The position numbers and the translations under genes were made by a program. The notes under the pieces were generated by a model. That model was given only the letters and a program-made list of their open reading frames with translations, was not told the origin of the DNA and made no database searches. This document shows positions 16,346 to 26,233 of a stretch of 64,000 bases of DNA, in pieces. The DNA comes from Janibacter indicus (GTDB lineage: Bacteria; Actinomycetota; Actinomycetes; Actinomycetales; Dermatophilaceae): contig NZ_FWXN01000006.1 in assembly GCF_900176385.1 (NCBI RefSeq), positions 210,836 to 274,835 on the forward strand, given 5' to 3'. Position 1 is the first letter of the stretch; every line of letters begins with the position of its first letter.

Positions 16346-17380
16346 ATGCGGATCGGACTCGTCGGCCTCGGCCGGATCGGCGCCTTCCACGCCGAGACCC
16401 TCGTCGGGCTGCCGGAGGTCGACACCCTCGTCATCACCGACGCCCGCGACGGCATCGCCGACGAGGTCGCCTCCCGGCTGCGGGCGGCCGGCTCGGGGGC
16501 GCAGGTCGAGGTCGTCGATCCTGACGCGCTGCTCGCCGCGAACCTCGACGGCCTCGTCGTCGCCACCGCCACCAATGGTCACGCCGAGTGGATCCGCCGC
16601 GGTGTCGAAGGGGGCGTCCCCACCTTCTGCGAGAAGCCCGCTGCCGGCAGCCTCGACGAGACGATCGAGCTGGCCCGTCTCGAGGCGAGCAGCGGGGTCC
16701 CGGTGCACATCGGGCACCAGCGGCGCTTCGACGTCGGCTTCCGCCGGGCGCAGGAGGCCGTCGCCTCCGGCGAGCTCGGCTTCGTCCACACGATCCGGGC
16801 CAACACCCACGACCAGGCGCCCCCGCCGGCGGAGTTCATCCCGACCTCGGGCGGCATCTTCCGCGACTGCGGGGTCCACGACTTCGACGCGGTCCGCTTC
16901 GTCACCGGCCGCGAGATCGCGAGCGTCTACGCGGTGGGCGCCAACAAGGGCGCCAACAAGGGCGCCGACTTCTTCGCCGAGGCCGGCGACGTCGACACCG
17001 GGGCGGCGGTGCTCACCCTCGACGACGACACCCTCGTCCTGATGTCGACGACCCGCTACAACGGCGGCGGCCACGACGTGCGCATGGAGGTCATGGGCGA
17101 GCGCGGCACGATCACCGCCGGCCTCGACCACTCGCTGGCCATGGTGAGCGCCGAGCCGGACGTCGACTTCCCCCGCGGCCCGCAGCGCTGGTCCTTCATG
17201 GAGCGCTTCCTGCCGGCCTACCGGGCCGAGCTCACCGCCTTCTTCGAGGTGGCCGCCGGCCGCCGCGAGAGCCCCTGCACGATCGCCGACGCGCTCGAGG
17301 CCTATCGCACCGCCGAGGCGTGCGAGCTCTCGCGCGCCGAGCGCCGCCCCGTCGCCATGACCGAGATCCGAGGACTGTGA
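16346..17380 (+). CDS. iolG: Inositol 2-dehydrogenase
   Basis: Gfo/Idh/MocA family oxidoreductase, 344 residues, that oxidises myo-inositol to 2-keto-myo-inositol (scyllo-inosose) with NAD, the first step of inositol catabolism. The Rossmann start MRIGLVGLGRIGAFHAETL, the motif CEKPAAGS (Lys of the EKP motif, about residue 96) and GGIFRDCGVHDFDAVRF with the catalytic Asp/His pair are visible. The start is the ATG at 16346 after AAGGAGCG; an upstream in-frame ATG at 16235 would run through the promoter. It heads the operon iolG-iolE-iolC-aldolase-iolB-iolD-importer. A paralogue with very similar motifs is at 33515-34540. Confidence 0.92.
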   Translation: MRIGLVGLGRIGAFHAETLVGLPEVDTLVITDARDGIADEVASRLRAAGSGAQVEVVDPDALLAANLDGLVVATATNGHAEWIRRGVEGGVPTFCEKPAAGSLDETIELARLEASSGVPVHIGHQRRFDVGFRRAQEAVASGELGFVHTIRANTHDQAPPPAEFIPTSGGIFRDCGVHDFDAVRFVTGREIASVYAVGANKGANKGADFFAEAGDVDTGAAVLTLDDDTLVLMSTTRYNGGGHDVRMEVMGERGTITAGLDHSLAMVSAEPDVDFPRGPQRWSFMERFLPAYRAELTAFFEVAAGRRESPCTIADALEAYRTAEACELSRAERRPVAMTEIRGL

Positions 17381-17382
17381 CC

Positions 17383-18366
17383 ATGATCGCCGCCACCACG
17401 CGCCCCCCGCTCACCGAGCGCATCGCCGCCGCCCCGATCTCCTGGGGCGTGTGCGAGGTCCCCGGCTGGGGCTGGCAGCACGAGCCGCCGACCGTGCTGA
17501 CCCAGATGCGTGACCTCGGCATCGCGGCGACCGAGTTCGGGCCCGACGGGTTCCTCCCCGACGACCCGCAGGCCAAGGCTGACACGCTGGCCGACTACGG
17601 ACTGGCGGCGGTCGGGCAGTTCGTGCCGGTGGTCCTGCACGACCCGGCGATCGACCCCCTTCGCACCGTCGAGACCGCGATGGCCGGCCTCGTCGCGGCC
17701 CGGGCGACCACGGTCGTCATCGCCGCCGCGACCGGCGCGGAGGGCTACGACGCCCGCCCCGAGCTCGACGAGCAGGGCTGGACCACGCTCTTGGCCAACC
17801 TCGACCGGATCGCCGATGCCGCTGCGGCGCAAGGCCTCACGGCCACGCTGCACCCGCACGTGGGGACGATGGTCGAGTCCGGCGAGGAGACCGACCGGGT
17901 GCTCGCCGGCTCCCGCATCGGGCTCTGCCTCGACACCGGTCACCTGCTCATCGGCGGGGGTGACCCAGTGCGAGTCGCCCGGGAGCACCCGCAACGGATC
18001 GCCCACATGCACCTCAAGGACGTCGACCTCGCCTGGGCCCGCAAGGTGCAGGACGGCTCGGCCAGCTACACCGATGCCGTCGCGGCCGGCATGTACGTCG
18101 CCCTCGGTCGCGGTGACGTCGACATCGCCGCCATCGTCGCCTCCCTCGAGACCGCCGGCTACGGCGGCTGGTACGTCCTCGAGCAGGACACCGTCCTGGC
18201 CGGTGACCCCGCCGACCCCGTCACGCCGCAGGGGGCCGCGGACCCGGTCGCCGACGTGCGCGAGTCGGTGGGGTACCTGAGTGAGGTCGCGCGGGTGGTC
18301 GAGGGGTCTCGAGGCTCGTCGCAGAGCTCCTCGCACCTCGACCAGCGAGAGGGGGGGCTGGCCTGA
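17383..18366 (+). CDS. iolE: IolE/IolI-like sugar isomerase/dehydratase
   Basis: A 327-residue TIM-barrel protein of the xylose isomerase-like family. Its N terminus ISWGVCEVPGWGWQ is typical of inosose dehydratase IolE, which removes water from 2-keto-myo-inositol. Metal-site candidates are FVPVVLHDP, LHPHVGT, LCLDTGHLLIGG, HMHLKDVDL and the terminal LEQD. The gene lies between iolG and iolC, as expected for the second pathway step; IolI isomerase is the alternative. The last 25 residues (VVEGSRGSSQSSSHLDQREGG) do not look like the family: they are coded by a REP-like palindrome that extends the frame. The ATG at 17383 directly follows the iolG stop. Confidence 0.85.
   Translation: MIAATTRPPLTERIAAAPISWGVCEVPGWGWQHEPPTVLTQMRDLGIAATEFGPDGFLPDDPQAKADTLADYGLAAVGQFVPVVLHDPAIDPLRTVETAMAGLVAARATTVVIAAATGAEGYDARPELDEQGWTTLLANLDRIADAAAAQGLTATLHPHVGTMVESGEETDRVLAGSRIGLCLDTGHLLIGGGDPVRVAREHPQRIAHMHLKDVDLAWARKVQDGSASYTDAVAAGMYVALGRGDVDIAAIVASLETAGYGGWYVLEQDTVLAGDPADPVTPQGAADPVADVRESVGYLSEVARVVEGSRGSSQSSSHLDQREGGLA
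18307..18356. repeat. REP-like palindromic repeat (variant) inside the iolE 3' end
   Basis: TCTCGAGGCTCG...CGAGGAGC-type complementarity with GCACCTCGACCAGCGAGAG. It is similar in parts to the elements at 21164, 26172, 39323, 40933 and 46114. Here it lies inside a coding frame and supplies the odd C terminus of IolE. Confidence 0.45.
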
Positions 18367-19328
18367 TGCACGACCTCATCACCATGGGCCGGACGGGGGT
18401 GGACATCTACCCCCTCGACCACGGGGTCCCGCTGGAGGAGGTGCGCACCTTCGAGAAGTTCCTCGGCGGGTCGGCGACCAATGTCGCCGTCGCCGCCGCG
18501 CGCCACGGCCGGTCGGCCGCCCTCATCACCAAGACGGGGGCCGACGCCTTCGGCCGCTACGTGCGCGCCGAGGCCGAGCGCCTCGGTGTCGCCGGTGACT
18601 TCATCACCCCGATCACTGGGGACGGGCCACCGACCCCGGTGACCTTCTGCGAGGTGCACCCGCCCGACGACTTCCCGCTGTACTTCTACCGCTACCCGAC
18701 CGCGCCCGACCTCATGCTCACCGAGGAGGACCTGCCGCTCGAGGCGATCCGCGGCGCGCGGGTCTTCTGGACCACGGTCACCGGGCTGAGCGCCGAGCCC
18801 TCGCGGGCGACCCACCACGTGGCCTACGCCGCGCGTGGCCGGGCCGAGCACACCGTCCTCGACCTCGACTACCGGCCGATGTTCTGGGCCGATCCGAGCG
18901 AGGCGACCCACGAGGTCGGCCGCGCCCTGGAGCACGCGACCATCGCCGTCGGCAACCGCGAGGAGTGCTTGGTCGCCGTCGGCGAGACCGACCCCCAGCG
19001 CGCTGCCGACGCCCTGCTCGAGCGCGGACTCGAGCTGGCGATCGTCAAGCAGGGCCCCCGCGGGGTGCTCGCCGCGACCGCCGACGAGCGGGTGGAGTTT
19101 CCCCCCTTCGCCGTCGAGGTGGTCAACGGACTGGGTGCCGGTGACGCCTTCGGCGGGGCCCTCGTCCACGGGCTGCTCGAGGGCTGGGACCTGCGGCGGA
19201 TCCTCGAGTTCGCCAACGTCGCGGGAGCGATCGTCGCCTCCCGGCTCGAGTGCAGCACCGCGATGCCCACGGTCGCCGAGGTCGAGGCCGGCCTGGCGAC
19301 GTGGGCCACGAAGGGAGCCCGGGCATGA
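18366..19328 (+). CDS. iolC: 5-dehydro-2-deoxygluconokinase
   Basis: PfkB/ribokinase-family kinase of 320 residues that phosphorylates 5-dehydro-2-deoxy-D-gluconate in inositol breakdown. Visible motifs are the PfkB signature 1 region (FEKFLGGSATNVAVAAARHG, residues 28-47) and signature 2 with the catalytic Asp (VNGLGAGDAFGGALVHGLLEG near residue 255; the Asp of GAGD). The substrate loop contains YFYRYPTAPD. The ATG at 18366 overlaps the iolE stop and the 3' end overlaps the next gene, so it is coupled in the operon. Confidence 0.92.
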   Translation: MHDLITMGRTGVDIYPLDHGVPLEEVRTFEKFLGGSATNVAVAAARHGRSAALITKTGADAFGRYVRAEAERLGVAGDFITPITGDGPPTPVTFCEVHPPDDFPLYFYRYPTAPDLMLTEEDLPLEAIRGARVFWTTVTGLSAEPSRATHHVAYAARGRAEHTVLDLDYRPMFWADPSEATHEVGRALEHATIAVGNREECLVAVGETDPQRAADALLERGLELAIVKQGPRGVLAATADERVEFPPFAVEVVNGLGAGDAFGGALVHGLLEGWDLRRILEFANVAGAIVASRLECSTAMPTVAEVEAGLATWATKGARA

Positions 19329-20245
19329 GCACGCAGCCGGTCACCGGGGCGACGCGCCCCGTCGCGGTCGACATCGCCGACATCACCGGCACCCGGGCCA
19401 CCGACCCCGGCGCGATCGCCCGCGGCTGGGCCGCCCGCACCCGACGCCCGCTCCTCGCCGACGACGGCCGGATGCTCCTCGTCGCCGCCGACCACCCGGC
19501 CCGCGGCGCCCTGGGCGTGCGGGGTCAGGCGATGGCCATGGCCTCGCGCTCGGACCTGCTGCGCCGCCTGGCCACCGCGCTGTCGCGGCCGGGCGTCGAC
19601 GGGGTGCTGGGCACCCCCGACGTCCTCGACGACCTGCTGCTCATGGGGGCGCTCGAGGGCAAGGTCGCCATCGGGTCGATGAACCGCGGTGGCCTGCAGG
19701 GCTCCTCCTTCGAGTTCGACGACCGCTTCACCGGCCACACGGCCGCCGAGATCGTCGCCCGCGGCATCGACGGCGGCAAGATGCTCACCCGCATCGACCT
19801 CGACGACCCGGCGAGCGTCGCCACCCTCGAGGCGAGTGCCCGGGCGGTCACCGAGCTCGCCGCGCACTCGACCATGGCGATGGTCGAGCCCTTCTGGTCG
19901 ACCCGTCGCGACGGCAAGGTCGTCAACCTCCTCGACCCCGACTCGACGATCCGCTCGATCACCGTCGCCTCCGGGCTCGGCGCCACGAGCGCGTACACCT
20001 GGCTCAAGCTGCCCGTCGTCGACGAGCTGGAGCGGGTCATGGACGCCACGACCCTGCCCTCGCTGCTCCTCGGCGGCGACCCCCAGGGCGACCCCCGCGA
20101 CACCTACGCCTCATGGGGCCGCTCGCTGACCCTCCCGCAGGTGCGCGGGCTCGTCGTCGGGCGCGCCCTGCTCTACCCGCCCGACGGCGACGTCGCGACC
20201 GCCGTCGACATCGCCGCCGACCTCGTCCACGGAGGCGCCGCATGA
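19325..20245 (+). CDS. Cgl0159-type (beta/alpha)8-barrel aldolase of inositol catabolism
   Basis: A 306-residue protein of the Cgl0159 family, found in actinobacterial iol clusters and predicted to be a class I-like aldolase. Motifs include MLLVAADHPARGALGV near residue 50, DGVLGTPDVLDDLL, AIGSMNRGGLQGSSFEFDDRF (split: IGSMNRGGLQGSSFEFDD) and a late TWLKLPV, whose Lys is a candidate Schiff-base residue. There is no iolJ-type aldolase in this cluster, so this protein probably cleaves 5-dehydro-2-deoxygluconate 6-phosphate to dihydroxyacetone phosphate and malonate semialdehyde. That step is inferred from pathway logic. The start ATG at 19325 overlaps the iolC stop. Confidence 0.78.
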   Translation: MSTQPVTGATRPVAVDIADITGTRATDPGAIARGWAARTRRPLLADDGRMLLVAADHPARGALGVRGQAMAMASRSDLLRRLATALSRPGVDGVLGTPDVLDDLLLMGALEGKVAIGSMNRGGLQGSSFEFDDRFTGHTAAEIVARGIDGGKMLTRIDLDDPASVATLEASARAVTELAAHSTMAMVEPFWSTRRDGKVVNLLDPDSTIRSITVASGLGATSAYTWLKLPVVDELERVMDATTLPSLLLGGDPQGDPRDTYASWGRSLTLPQVRGLVVGRALLYPPDGDVATAVDIAADLVHGGAA

Positions 20246-21216
20246 GCCACGCCCCTCGCACCGGAGCCGACAACGACCGGTGGTACCTCCCCTTCGCGCC
20301 GAAGGGAGGTGCCTGGGCCGTCGAGGTCACCGACGAGATCGACGGCTGGCAGCACACCAGCCTGCGGGTGGCCGTGCTCGCGCCGGGTGCGTCCGTCGGC
20401 CACCGGCTCGACGGTCAGGAGGCGCTCGTCGTGCCGCTCGTCGGCGGGGTGAGCGTGACCGTTGACGGCGCCGAGCACGTGCTGGCCGGTCGCCCGAGCG
20501 TCTTCGCTGGCCCCACCGACGTGCTCTACGCCCCTGCGGGGACAGCCCTGGAGCTGACCAACACCGGCGCCGCAGAGGCGCGCGTCGCGGTCTGCGGCGC
20601 CCGGGTCGACGACCCGAGCGGTGGGGGCCGCGAGGTCGCCGTGCTCGGCGCCGACGGGGTGCCCGTCGAGCAGCGCGGAGCGGGGGCGTGCCGCCGCGAG
20701 GTGCGCGGTCTCGGCATGCTCGACACGCTGCCGGGCGCCGAGCAGATCCTCGTCTGCGAGGTCGTGACGCCTGCCGCCGGCTGGTCCTCCTACCCGCCGC
20801 ACAAGCACGACACCGACCGGCCCGGTCAGGAGAGCGAGCTGGAGGAGATCTACTACTTCGAGACCCAGTCCGTCGGTGACGCCGACGCTGGGCGGGCGCC
20901 GCTCACCCGGGGCACCGACCGCGAGGACGGCCGCCAGCCCGTCGGCTACCAGCAGGTCTACGGAGCGGAGGGGCGACCCATCGACGTGCTCGTCGAGGTG
21001 GCCACCGGTGACACCGTGCTCGTCCCGCACGGCTGGCACGGCCCTGCGATGGCCGCGCCCGACGCCGACCTCTACTACCTCAACGTCATGGCCGGCCCCG
21101 GCCCCGAGCGGGCCTGGCTGATCTGCGACGACCCGGCGCACGGCGCGATCCGGGAGACCTGGGCCCTTCGAGACAGTCGCTGCGCGACTTCCTCAGGAAC
21201 CGAGGAGGCGCGATGA
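20242..21216 (+). CDS. iolB: 5-deoxy-glucuronate isomerase
   Basis: IolB converts 5-deoxy-glucuronate to 5-dehydro-2-deoxygluconate. The 324-residue protein shows the double cupin layout with metal-binding clusters SSYPPHKHDTDRPGQESELEE (residues about 180-200; His-Lys-His and Glu ligands) and VLVPHGWHGP near residue 260. The last 20 residues (LRDSRCATSSGTEEAR) replace the family's usual end: they are encoded by a REP-like palindrome at 21164-21208 that runs up to the iolD start. The ATG at 20242 overlaps the previous stop. Function is well supported by context and motifs. Confidence 0.92.
   Translation: MSHAPRTGADNDRWYLPFAPKGGAWAVEVTDEIDGWQHTSLRVAVLAPGASVGHRLDGQEALVVPLVGGVSVTVDGAEHVLAGRPSVFAGPTDVLYAPAGTALELTNTGAAEARVAVCGARVDDPSGGGREVAVLGADGVPVEQRGAGACRREVRGLGMLDTLPGAEQILVCEVVTPAAGWSSYPPHKHDTDRPGQESELEEIYYFETQSVGDADAGRAPLTRGTDREDGRQPVGYQQVYGAEGRPIDVLVEVATGDTVLVPHGWHGPAMAAPDADLYYLNVMAGPGPERAWLICDDPAHGAIRETWALRDSRCATSSGTEEAR
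21164..21208. repeat. REP-like palindromic repeat at the iolB/iolD junction
   Basis: Reading the minus strand: TTCCTGAGGAAGTCGCGCAG then CGACTGTCTCGAAGGG. The arms GAAGTCGCGCAGCGACT form an imperfect stem. It shares CCTGAGG and CTCGAAGGG with the copies at 26172, 39323 and 40933. Confidence 0.65.
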
Positions 21217-23177
21217 CGACCGTGCGGTTGACCGTGGCGCAGGCGGTGGTGCGCTTCCTCGGCGCGCAGTGGAGCGAGCGCGACGGGGAGCGCCAGCGCC
21301 TCTTCGCCGGGGTGCTCGGCATCTTCGGCCACGGCAACGTGGCCGGCGTCGGCCAGGCCCTGCTCCAGGAGGAGCTCGCCGCCGGCGAGGGCGGGCCCGC
21401 GCTGCCCTACGTGCTCGCCCGCAACGAGCAGGCGATGGTCCACACCTCCGTCGCCTACGCCAAGCAGCGCGACCGGCTCCAGACCTGGGCGTGCACCGCC
21501 TCGGTCGGCCCCGGCAGCACCAACATGCTCACCGGAGCCGCGCTCGCGACGATCAACCGGCTGCCGGTGCTCCTCCTGCCGAGCTCGACCTTCGCCACCC
21601 GGGCCGCGGGGCCGCTGCTGCAGGAGCTCGAGCAGCCGCACGGCGGCGACCTCACCGTCAACGACGCCTTCCGCCCGCTCTCGCGCTTCTACGACGAGGT
21701 GCGCCGGCCCGAGCAGCTGCCGGCGATCCTCCTCGCCGCGATGCGGGTGCTCACCGACCCAGCCGAGACCGGCGCGGTGACGGTCTCGCTGCCGCAGGAC
21801 GTGCAGGCCGAGGCCTTCGACTGGCCGGTCGAGCTCTTCGCCGAGCGCACCCACCACATCGCCCGGCCGCCGGCCGAGGCCTCGCGGATCGCGGCCGCCG
21901 CCGAGATCATCCGCTCGGCGCAGCGCCCGATGATCGTCGCCGGCGGTGGGGTGCACTACTCCGGCGCAGAGGACGCCCTCGCCGCGCTGTGCGAGGCGAC
22001 CGGGATTCCCGTCGGCGAGACGCAGGCGGGCAAGGGGTCGCTCCTCCACGGCCACCCGCAGCTCCTCGGAGCGGTCGGGTCGACCGGCACGACGGCCGCC
22101 AATGCCGTTGCGGCGCAGGCCGATGTCGTCATCGGCATCGGCACCCGCTACCAGGACTTCACGACGGCGAGCCGGACCGCCTTCGCCGCCGACGGGGTGC
22201 GCTTCGTCAACCTCAACATCACCCCCTTCGACGCGGTGAAGCACTCCGGCCTGACCGTCGTCGGTGACGCCCGCGAGGCGATCACGGCCCTGACCGCCGC
22301 CCTCGACGGCTGGTCCGTCGCCGACGACCACCGGCAGGAGCAGGCCCGGCTGTGGGCGGAGTGGGACGCGCAGGTCGAGGCGGCGCACCACCCGTCGCCC
22401 GAGGTCACCGATGCGCTCGCCGACGGGCTGCTCACCCAGGGCGAGGTGCTGGGACTGGTCAACGAGCTCTCCGACGCGCGCGACGTCGTGCTCTGCGCGG
22501 CCGGGTCGATGCCCGGCGACCTGCACAAGACGTGGCGGGTGCGCGACCGGCGCGGCTACCACGTCGAGTACGGCTACTCCTGCATGGGCTACGAGGTGCC
22601 CGCCTCCATCGGCATCCGGTGGGCCGACCCGACCCGTGAGGTCTGGGCGATGGTCGGCGACGGCGGCTACCTGATGATGCCGACCGAGCTCGTCACGGCC
22701 GTGCAGGAGCGGACCAAGGTCATCGTCGTGCTCGTGCAGAACCACGGCTTCCACTCCATCGGGTCGCTGTCGGCCTCGCTCGGCAGCCAGCGCTACGGCA
22801 CCGCCTACCGGGCCCGGGGCGACGGGGGCCGCCTCGACGGCGACCGGCTGCCCGTCGACCTCGCCGCCAATGCCCGCTCGCTCGGCGCGCACGTCATCGA
22901 GGTGCACGACCGGGCGGGCCTCGAGGCCGCCATCCGCGAGGCCAAGGCGGCCCCGGCCGACGGCGGACCCGTCGTCATCCACGTCGAGACCGACCCCATG
23001 GTCTTCGGGCCCGACTCGCGCTCGTGGTGGGACGTGCCCGTCGGCGAGGTGAGCGAGCTCGAGAGCACCCGCGCCGCGCGGGCCGAGTACGAGCAGGCGA
23101 AGTCCCGGCAACGAACGCATCTCGCCCCGGCGGATCTCCCGCCGTCCGGCACACCGGACAGCGACACTCACAACTGA
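21213..23177 (+). CDS. iolD: 3D-(3,5/4)-trihydroxycyclohexane-1,2-dione hydrolase
   Basis: A 654-residue thiamine diphosphate enzyme that opens the inositol ring to 5-deoxy-glucuronate. The N-terminal pyrimidine-binding domain has the conserved Glu in LPYVLARNEQAMVH, and CTASVGPGSTNMLTGAA follows. The cofactor motif GDGGYLMMPTELVTAV...NHGFHSIGS (the GDG-N type) sits near residues 485-520. The length fits IolD. It starts at the ATG at 21213 overlapping the iolB stop. The gene closes the enzymatic part of the operon; a 79-bp gap with its own ribosome binding site (GAAAGG) leads to the importer genes. Confidence 0.94.
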   Translation: MTTVRLTVAQAVVRFLGAQWSERDGERQRLFAGVLGIFGHGNVAGVGQALLQEELAAGEGGPALPYVLARNEQAMVHTSVAYAKQRDRLQTWACTASVGPGSTNMLTGAALATINRLPVLLLPSSTFATRAAGPLLQELEQPHGGDLTVNDAFRPLSRFYDEVRRPEQLPAILLAAMRVLTDPAETGAVTVSLPQDVQAEAFDWPVELFAERTHHIARPPAEASRIAAAAEIIRSAQRPMIVAGGGVHYSGAEDALAALCEATGIPVGETQAGKGSLLHGHPQLLGAVGSTGTTAANAVAAQADVVIGIGTRYQDFTTASRTAFAADGVRFVNLNITPFDAVKHSGLTVVGDAREAITALTAALDGWSVADDHRQEQARLWAEWDAQVEAAHHPSPEVTDALADGLLTQGEVLGLVNELSDARDVVLCAAGSMPGDLHKTWRVRDRRGYHVEYGYSCMGYEVPASIGIRWADPTREVWAMVGDGGYLMMPTELVTAVQERTKVIVVLVQNHGFHSIGSLSASLGSQRYGTAYRARGDGGRLDGDRLPVDLAANARSLGAHVIEVHDRAGLEAAIREAKAAPADGGPVVIHVETDPMVFGPDSRSWWDVPVGEVSELESTRAARAEYEQAKSRQRTHLAPADLPPSGTPDSDTHN

Positions 23178-23256
23178 ATCGAAGCCGGCGCCACCCGGGC
23201 GCCGCTCCCCGACGTCCCCCGCAACGGAGCGGGAGAGATGAAGAAAGGCTGGACCC

Positions 23257-24231
<975 letters not shown>

Positions 24232-24238
24232 TCCACCG

Positions 24239-25279
24239 ATGACCGCACCTTCGATCGCCCCCGAGGCCGATGACCGGGTCGTGGCGAAGGGGAGGATGGG
24301 CCTCCTCTTCGCCCGACCGGAGGTCGGGGCCCTCATCGGGGCCCTGGCCGTCATGGCCCTCTTCCTCGCCGTCGCCCCGTCCTTCCGCAGCCTGGGCAAC
24401 ACCGGCACGATCCTCTACGAGGCCTCGGCCATCGGGATCATGGCCGTCGGCGTCTCGCTGCTCATGGTCGGTGGCGAGTTCGACCTGTCGACCGGTGTCG
24501 CCGCCACCGCGTCGGGCATCTGCGCGGCCCTCACGGCGTGGAACTTCGGGCTCAACGTCTGGATGGGGGTGATCGCGGCCCTCGTCTTCTCGCTCGCCGT
24601 CGGTGCCTTCAACGGCTGGCTGCTCATGCGCACCGGGCTGCCGAGCTTCCTCGTGACGCTCGGGACCTTCTTCGTCCTCCAGGGCGCCAACCTCGCGGTC
24701 ACCCGACTCGTCGGTGGGACCGTCTCGACGCCGACGATCTCGGACATGGACGGCTTCGAGTCGGCCCAGCGGGTCTTCGCGTGGAGCGTGTCGATCGGGC
24801 CGGTCAACATCAAGGCCCTCGTCGTCTACTGGCTCGTCATGGTCGTCATCGGCGCCCTCGTCCTGCAGCGCACGCGCATCGGCAACTGGATCTTCGCCGT
24901 CGGTGGTGACGCCGACGCCGCCCGCGCCGTCGGTGTCCCCGTCAAGGCGGTGAAGATCGGGCTCTTCATGACCGTCGGCTTCTGCGCGTGGATGCTCGGC
25001 ATGCACCTGCTCTTCAACTACCAGGTGATGCAGTCCGGCGAGGGTGTCGGCAACGAGTTCATCTACATCATCGCCGCGGTGGTCGGTGGCTGCCTGCTCA
25101 CCGGTGGCTACGGCTCGGTCGTCGGTGCGGCCCTCGGCGCGCTGATCTTCGGCATGACCCGCCTGGGCATCAACTACGCGGGGTGGAACGTCGACTGGTT
25201 CTACACCTTCCTCGGCGCGATGCTCCTGCTCGCCACCCTGGTCAACCTCTACGTCAAGAAGAAGGCGGATGCGCGATGA
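24239..25279 (+). CDS. Sugar ABC transporter permease (inositol)
   Basis: A 346-residue permease of the RbsC/BPD_transp_2 family with eight or more hydrophobic helices (from about residue 32). It carries the conserved ALGVSLLMVGGEFDLS-type loop (here SLLMVGGEFDLSTG, about residues 75-88). A second motif, AVGGDADAARAVGVPVKAVK near residue 220, is the segment that contacts the ATPase. It begins at the ATG at 24239, 8 bp after the binding protein, and overlaps the ATPase gene by four bases. The substrate is taken from context. Confidence 0.9.
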   Translation: MTAPSIAPEADDRVVAKGRMGLLFARPEVGALIGALAVMALFLAVAPSFRSLGNTGTILYEASAIGIMAVGVSLLMVGGEFDLSTGVAATASGICAALTAWNFGLNVWMGVIAALVFSLAVGAFNGWLLMRTGLPSFLVTLGTFFVLQGANLAVTRLVGGTVSTPTISDMDGFESAQRVFAWSVSIGPVNIKALVVYWLVMVVIGALVLQRTRIGNWIFAVGGDADAARAVGVPVKAVKIGLFMTVGFCAWMLGMHLLFNYQVMQSGEGVGNEFIYIIAAVVGGCLLTGGYGSVVGAALGALIFGMTRLGINYAGWNVDWFYTFLGAMLLLATLVNLYVKKKADAR

Positions 25280-26160
25280 GCACGCAGACCGGGCCGCGGC
25301 GCGCGGCCGACGTCCAGCCCCTCGTCGTCATGCAGGACGTCGGCAAGTCCTACGGCAACGTCAACGCACTGCAGGGCGTCAACCTCGAGGTCTACCCGGG
25401 TGAGGTGACCTGCGTTCTCGGCGACAACGGCGCGGGCAAGTCGACGCTCATCAAGATCATGGCCGGCCTGCACGAGCACACCGCGGGCACCTTCGAGATC
25501 AACGGGGTGAGCCGAAACCTCGCCTCGCCGCGCGCGGCGCAGGCCCTGGGCATCGCGACGGTCTACCAGGACCTCGCCCTGGCGCCGCTCATGTCGGTGT
25601 GGCGCAACTTCTTCATGGGCAACGAGATCCGCAAGGGTCCCTTCCTCGACTCGCGGGCGATGCGACGCATCGCCGACGAGGAGCTGCAGAAGATGGGGAT
25701 CCACATCGGGGACCTCGACCGGCCCGTCGGTGGCCTCTCGGGTGGGCAGAAGCAGTGCATCGCCATCGCCCGCGCGATCTACTTCGGCGCCAAGGTCATC
25801 ATCCTCGACGAGCCGACCGCGGCCCTGGGCGTCAAGCAGTCGGGGGTGGTCCTCAAGTACATCGCCAAGGCTCGCGATGCCGGCCTCGGGGTCGTCTTCA
25901 TCACCCACAACCCGCACCACGCCTACCTCGTCGGCAACCACTTCATCATCCTCAAGCTCGGTCGGCTCACCCTCGACGCGCACCGCGACGAGCTGACGCT
26001 CGACCAGCTGACCGCGGAGATGGCCGGTGGCCAGGAGCTCGACGCGCTCAAGCACGAGCTCGGCGACGTCGACCCCGGCAAGACCGTCGACCCGGACAAC
26101 CCGGAGGTCCAGCTCGCCGGACCGGGCAAGCCCCAGGTGCAGGAGGAGGAGCCGCAGTGA
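25276..26160 (+). CDS. Sugar ABC transporter ATP-binding protein, single domain (inositol)
   Basis: A 294-residue ATPase with Walker A GDNGAGKST (about residue 51), Q-loop YQDLALAPLM, signature LSGGQKQ (about 156) and Walker B VIILDEPTAALG. RbsA/IatA-type sugar ATPases usually carry two fused nucleotide-binding domains in about 500 residues; this one has only one, so it should work as a homodimer, as in FrcA-like systems. The C-terminal 35 residues are acidic and Pro-rich. The stop at 26158-26160 lies in a 15-bp sequence repeated at the start of the next gene. Confidence 0.9.
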   Translation: MSTQTGPRRAADVQPLVVMQDVGKSYGNVNALQGVNLEVYPGEVTCVLGDNGAGKSTLIKIMAGLHEHTAGTFEINGVSRNLASPRAAQALGIATVYQDLALAPLMSVWRNFFMGNEIRKGPFLDSRAMRRIADEELQKMGIHIGDLDRPVGGLSGGQKQCIAIARAIYFGAKVIILDEPTAALGVKQSGVVLKYIAKARDAGLGVVFITHNPHHAYLVGNHFIILKLGRLTLDAHRDELTLDQLTAEMAGGQELDALKHELGDVDPGKTVDPDNPEVQLAGPGKPQVQEEEPQ

Positions 26161-26233
26161 CCTCTCTTCGCCCACCGGTCCCTGAGGTGCGACGAAGCAG
26201 CCTCGAAGGGAGCCTGCGGTGACCTCTCTTCGC
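26157..26233. repeat. REP-like element flanked by 15-bp direct repeats
   Basis: GTGACCTCTCTTCGC occurs at 26157-26171 and again at 26219-26233. Between them lies a 47-bp REP-like palindrome (26172-26218) with GTCCCTGAGGTGCGACG and AGCCTCGAAGGGAG. The right repeat is the start of the next gene; the left repeat contains the ATPase stop codon. Confidence 0.85.
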
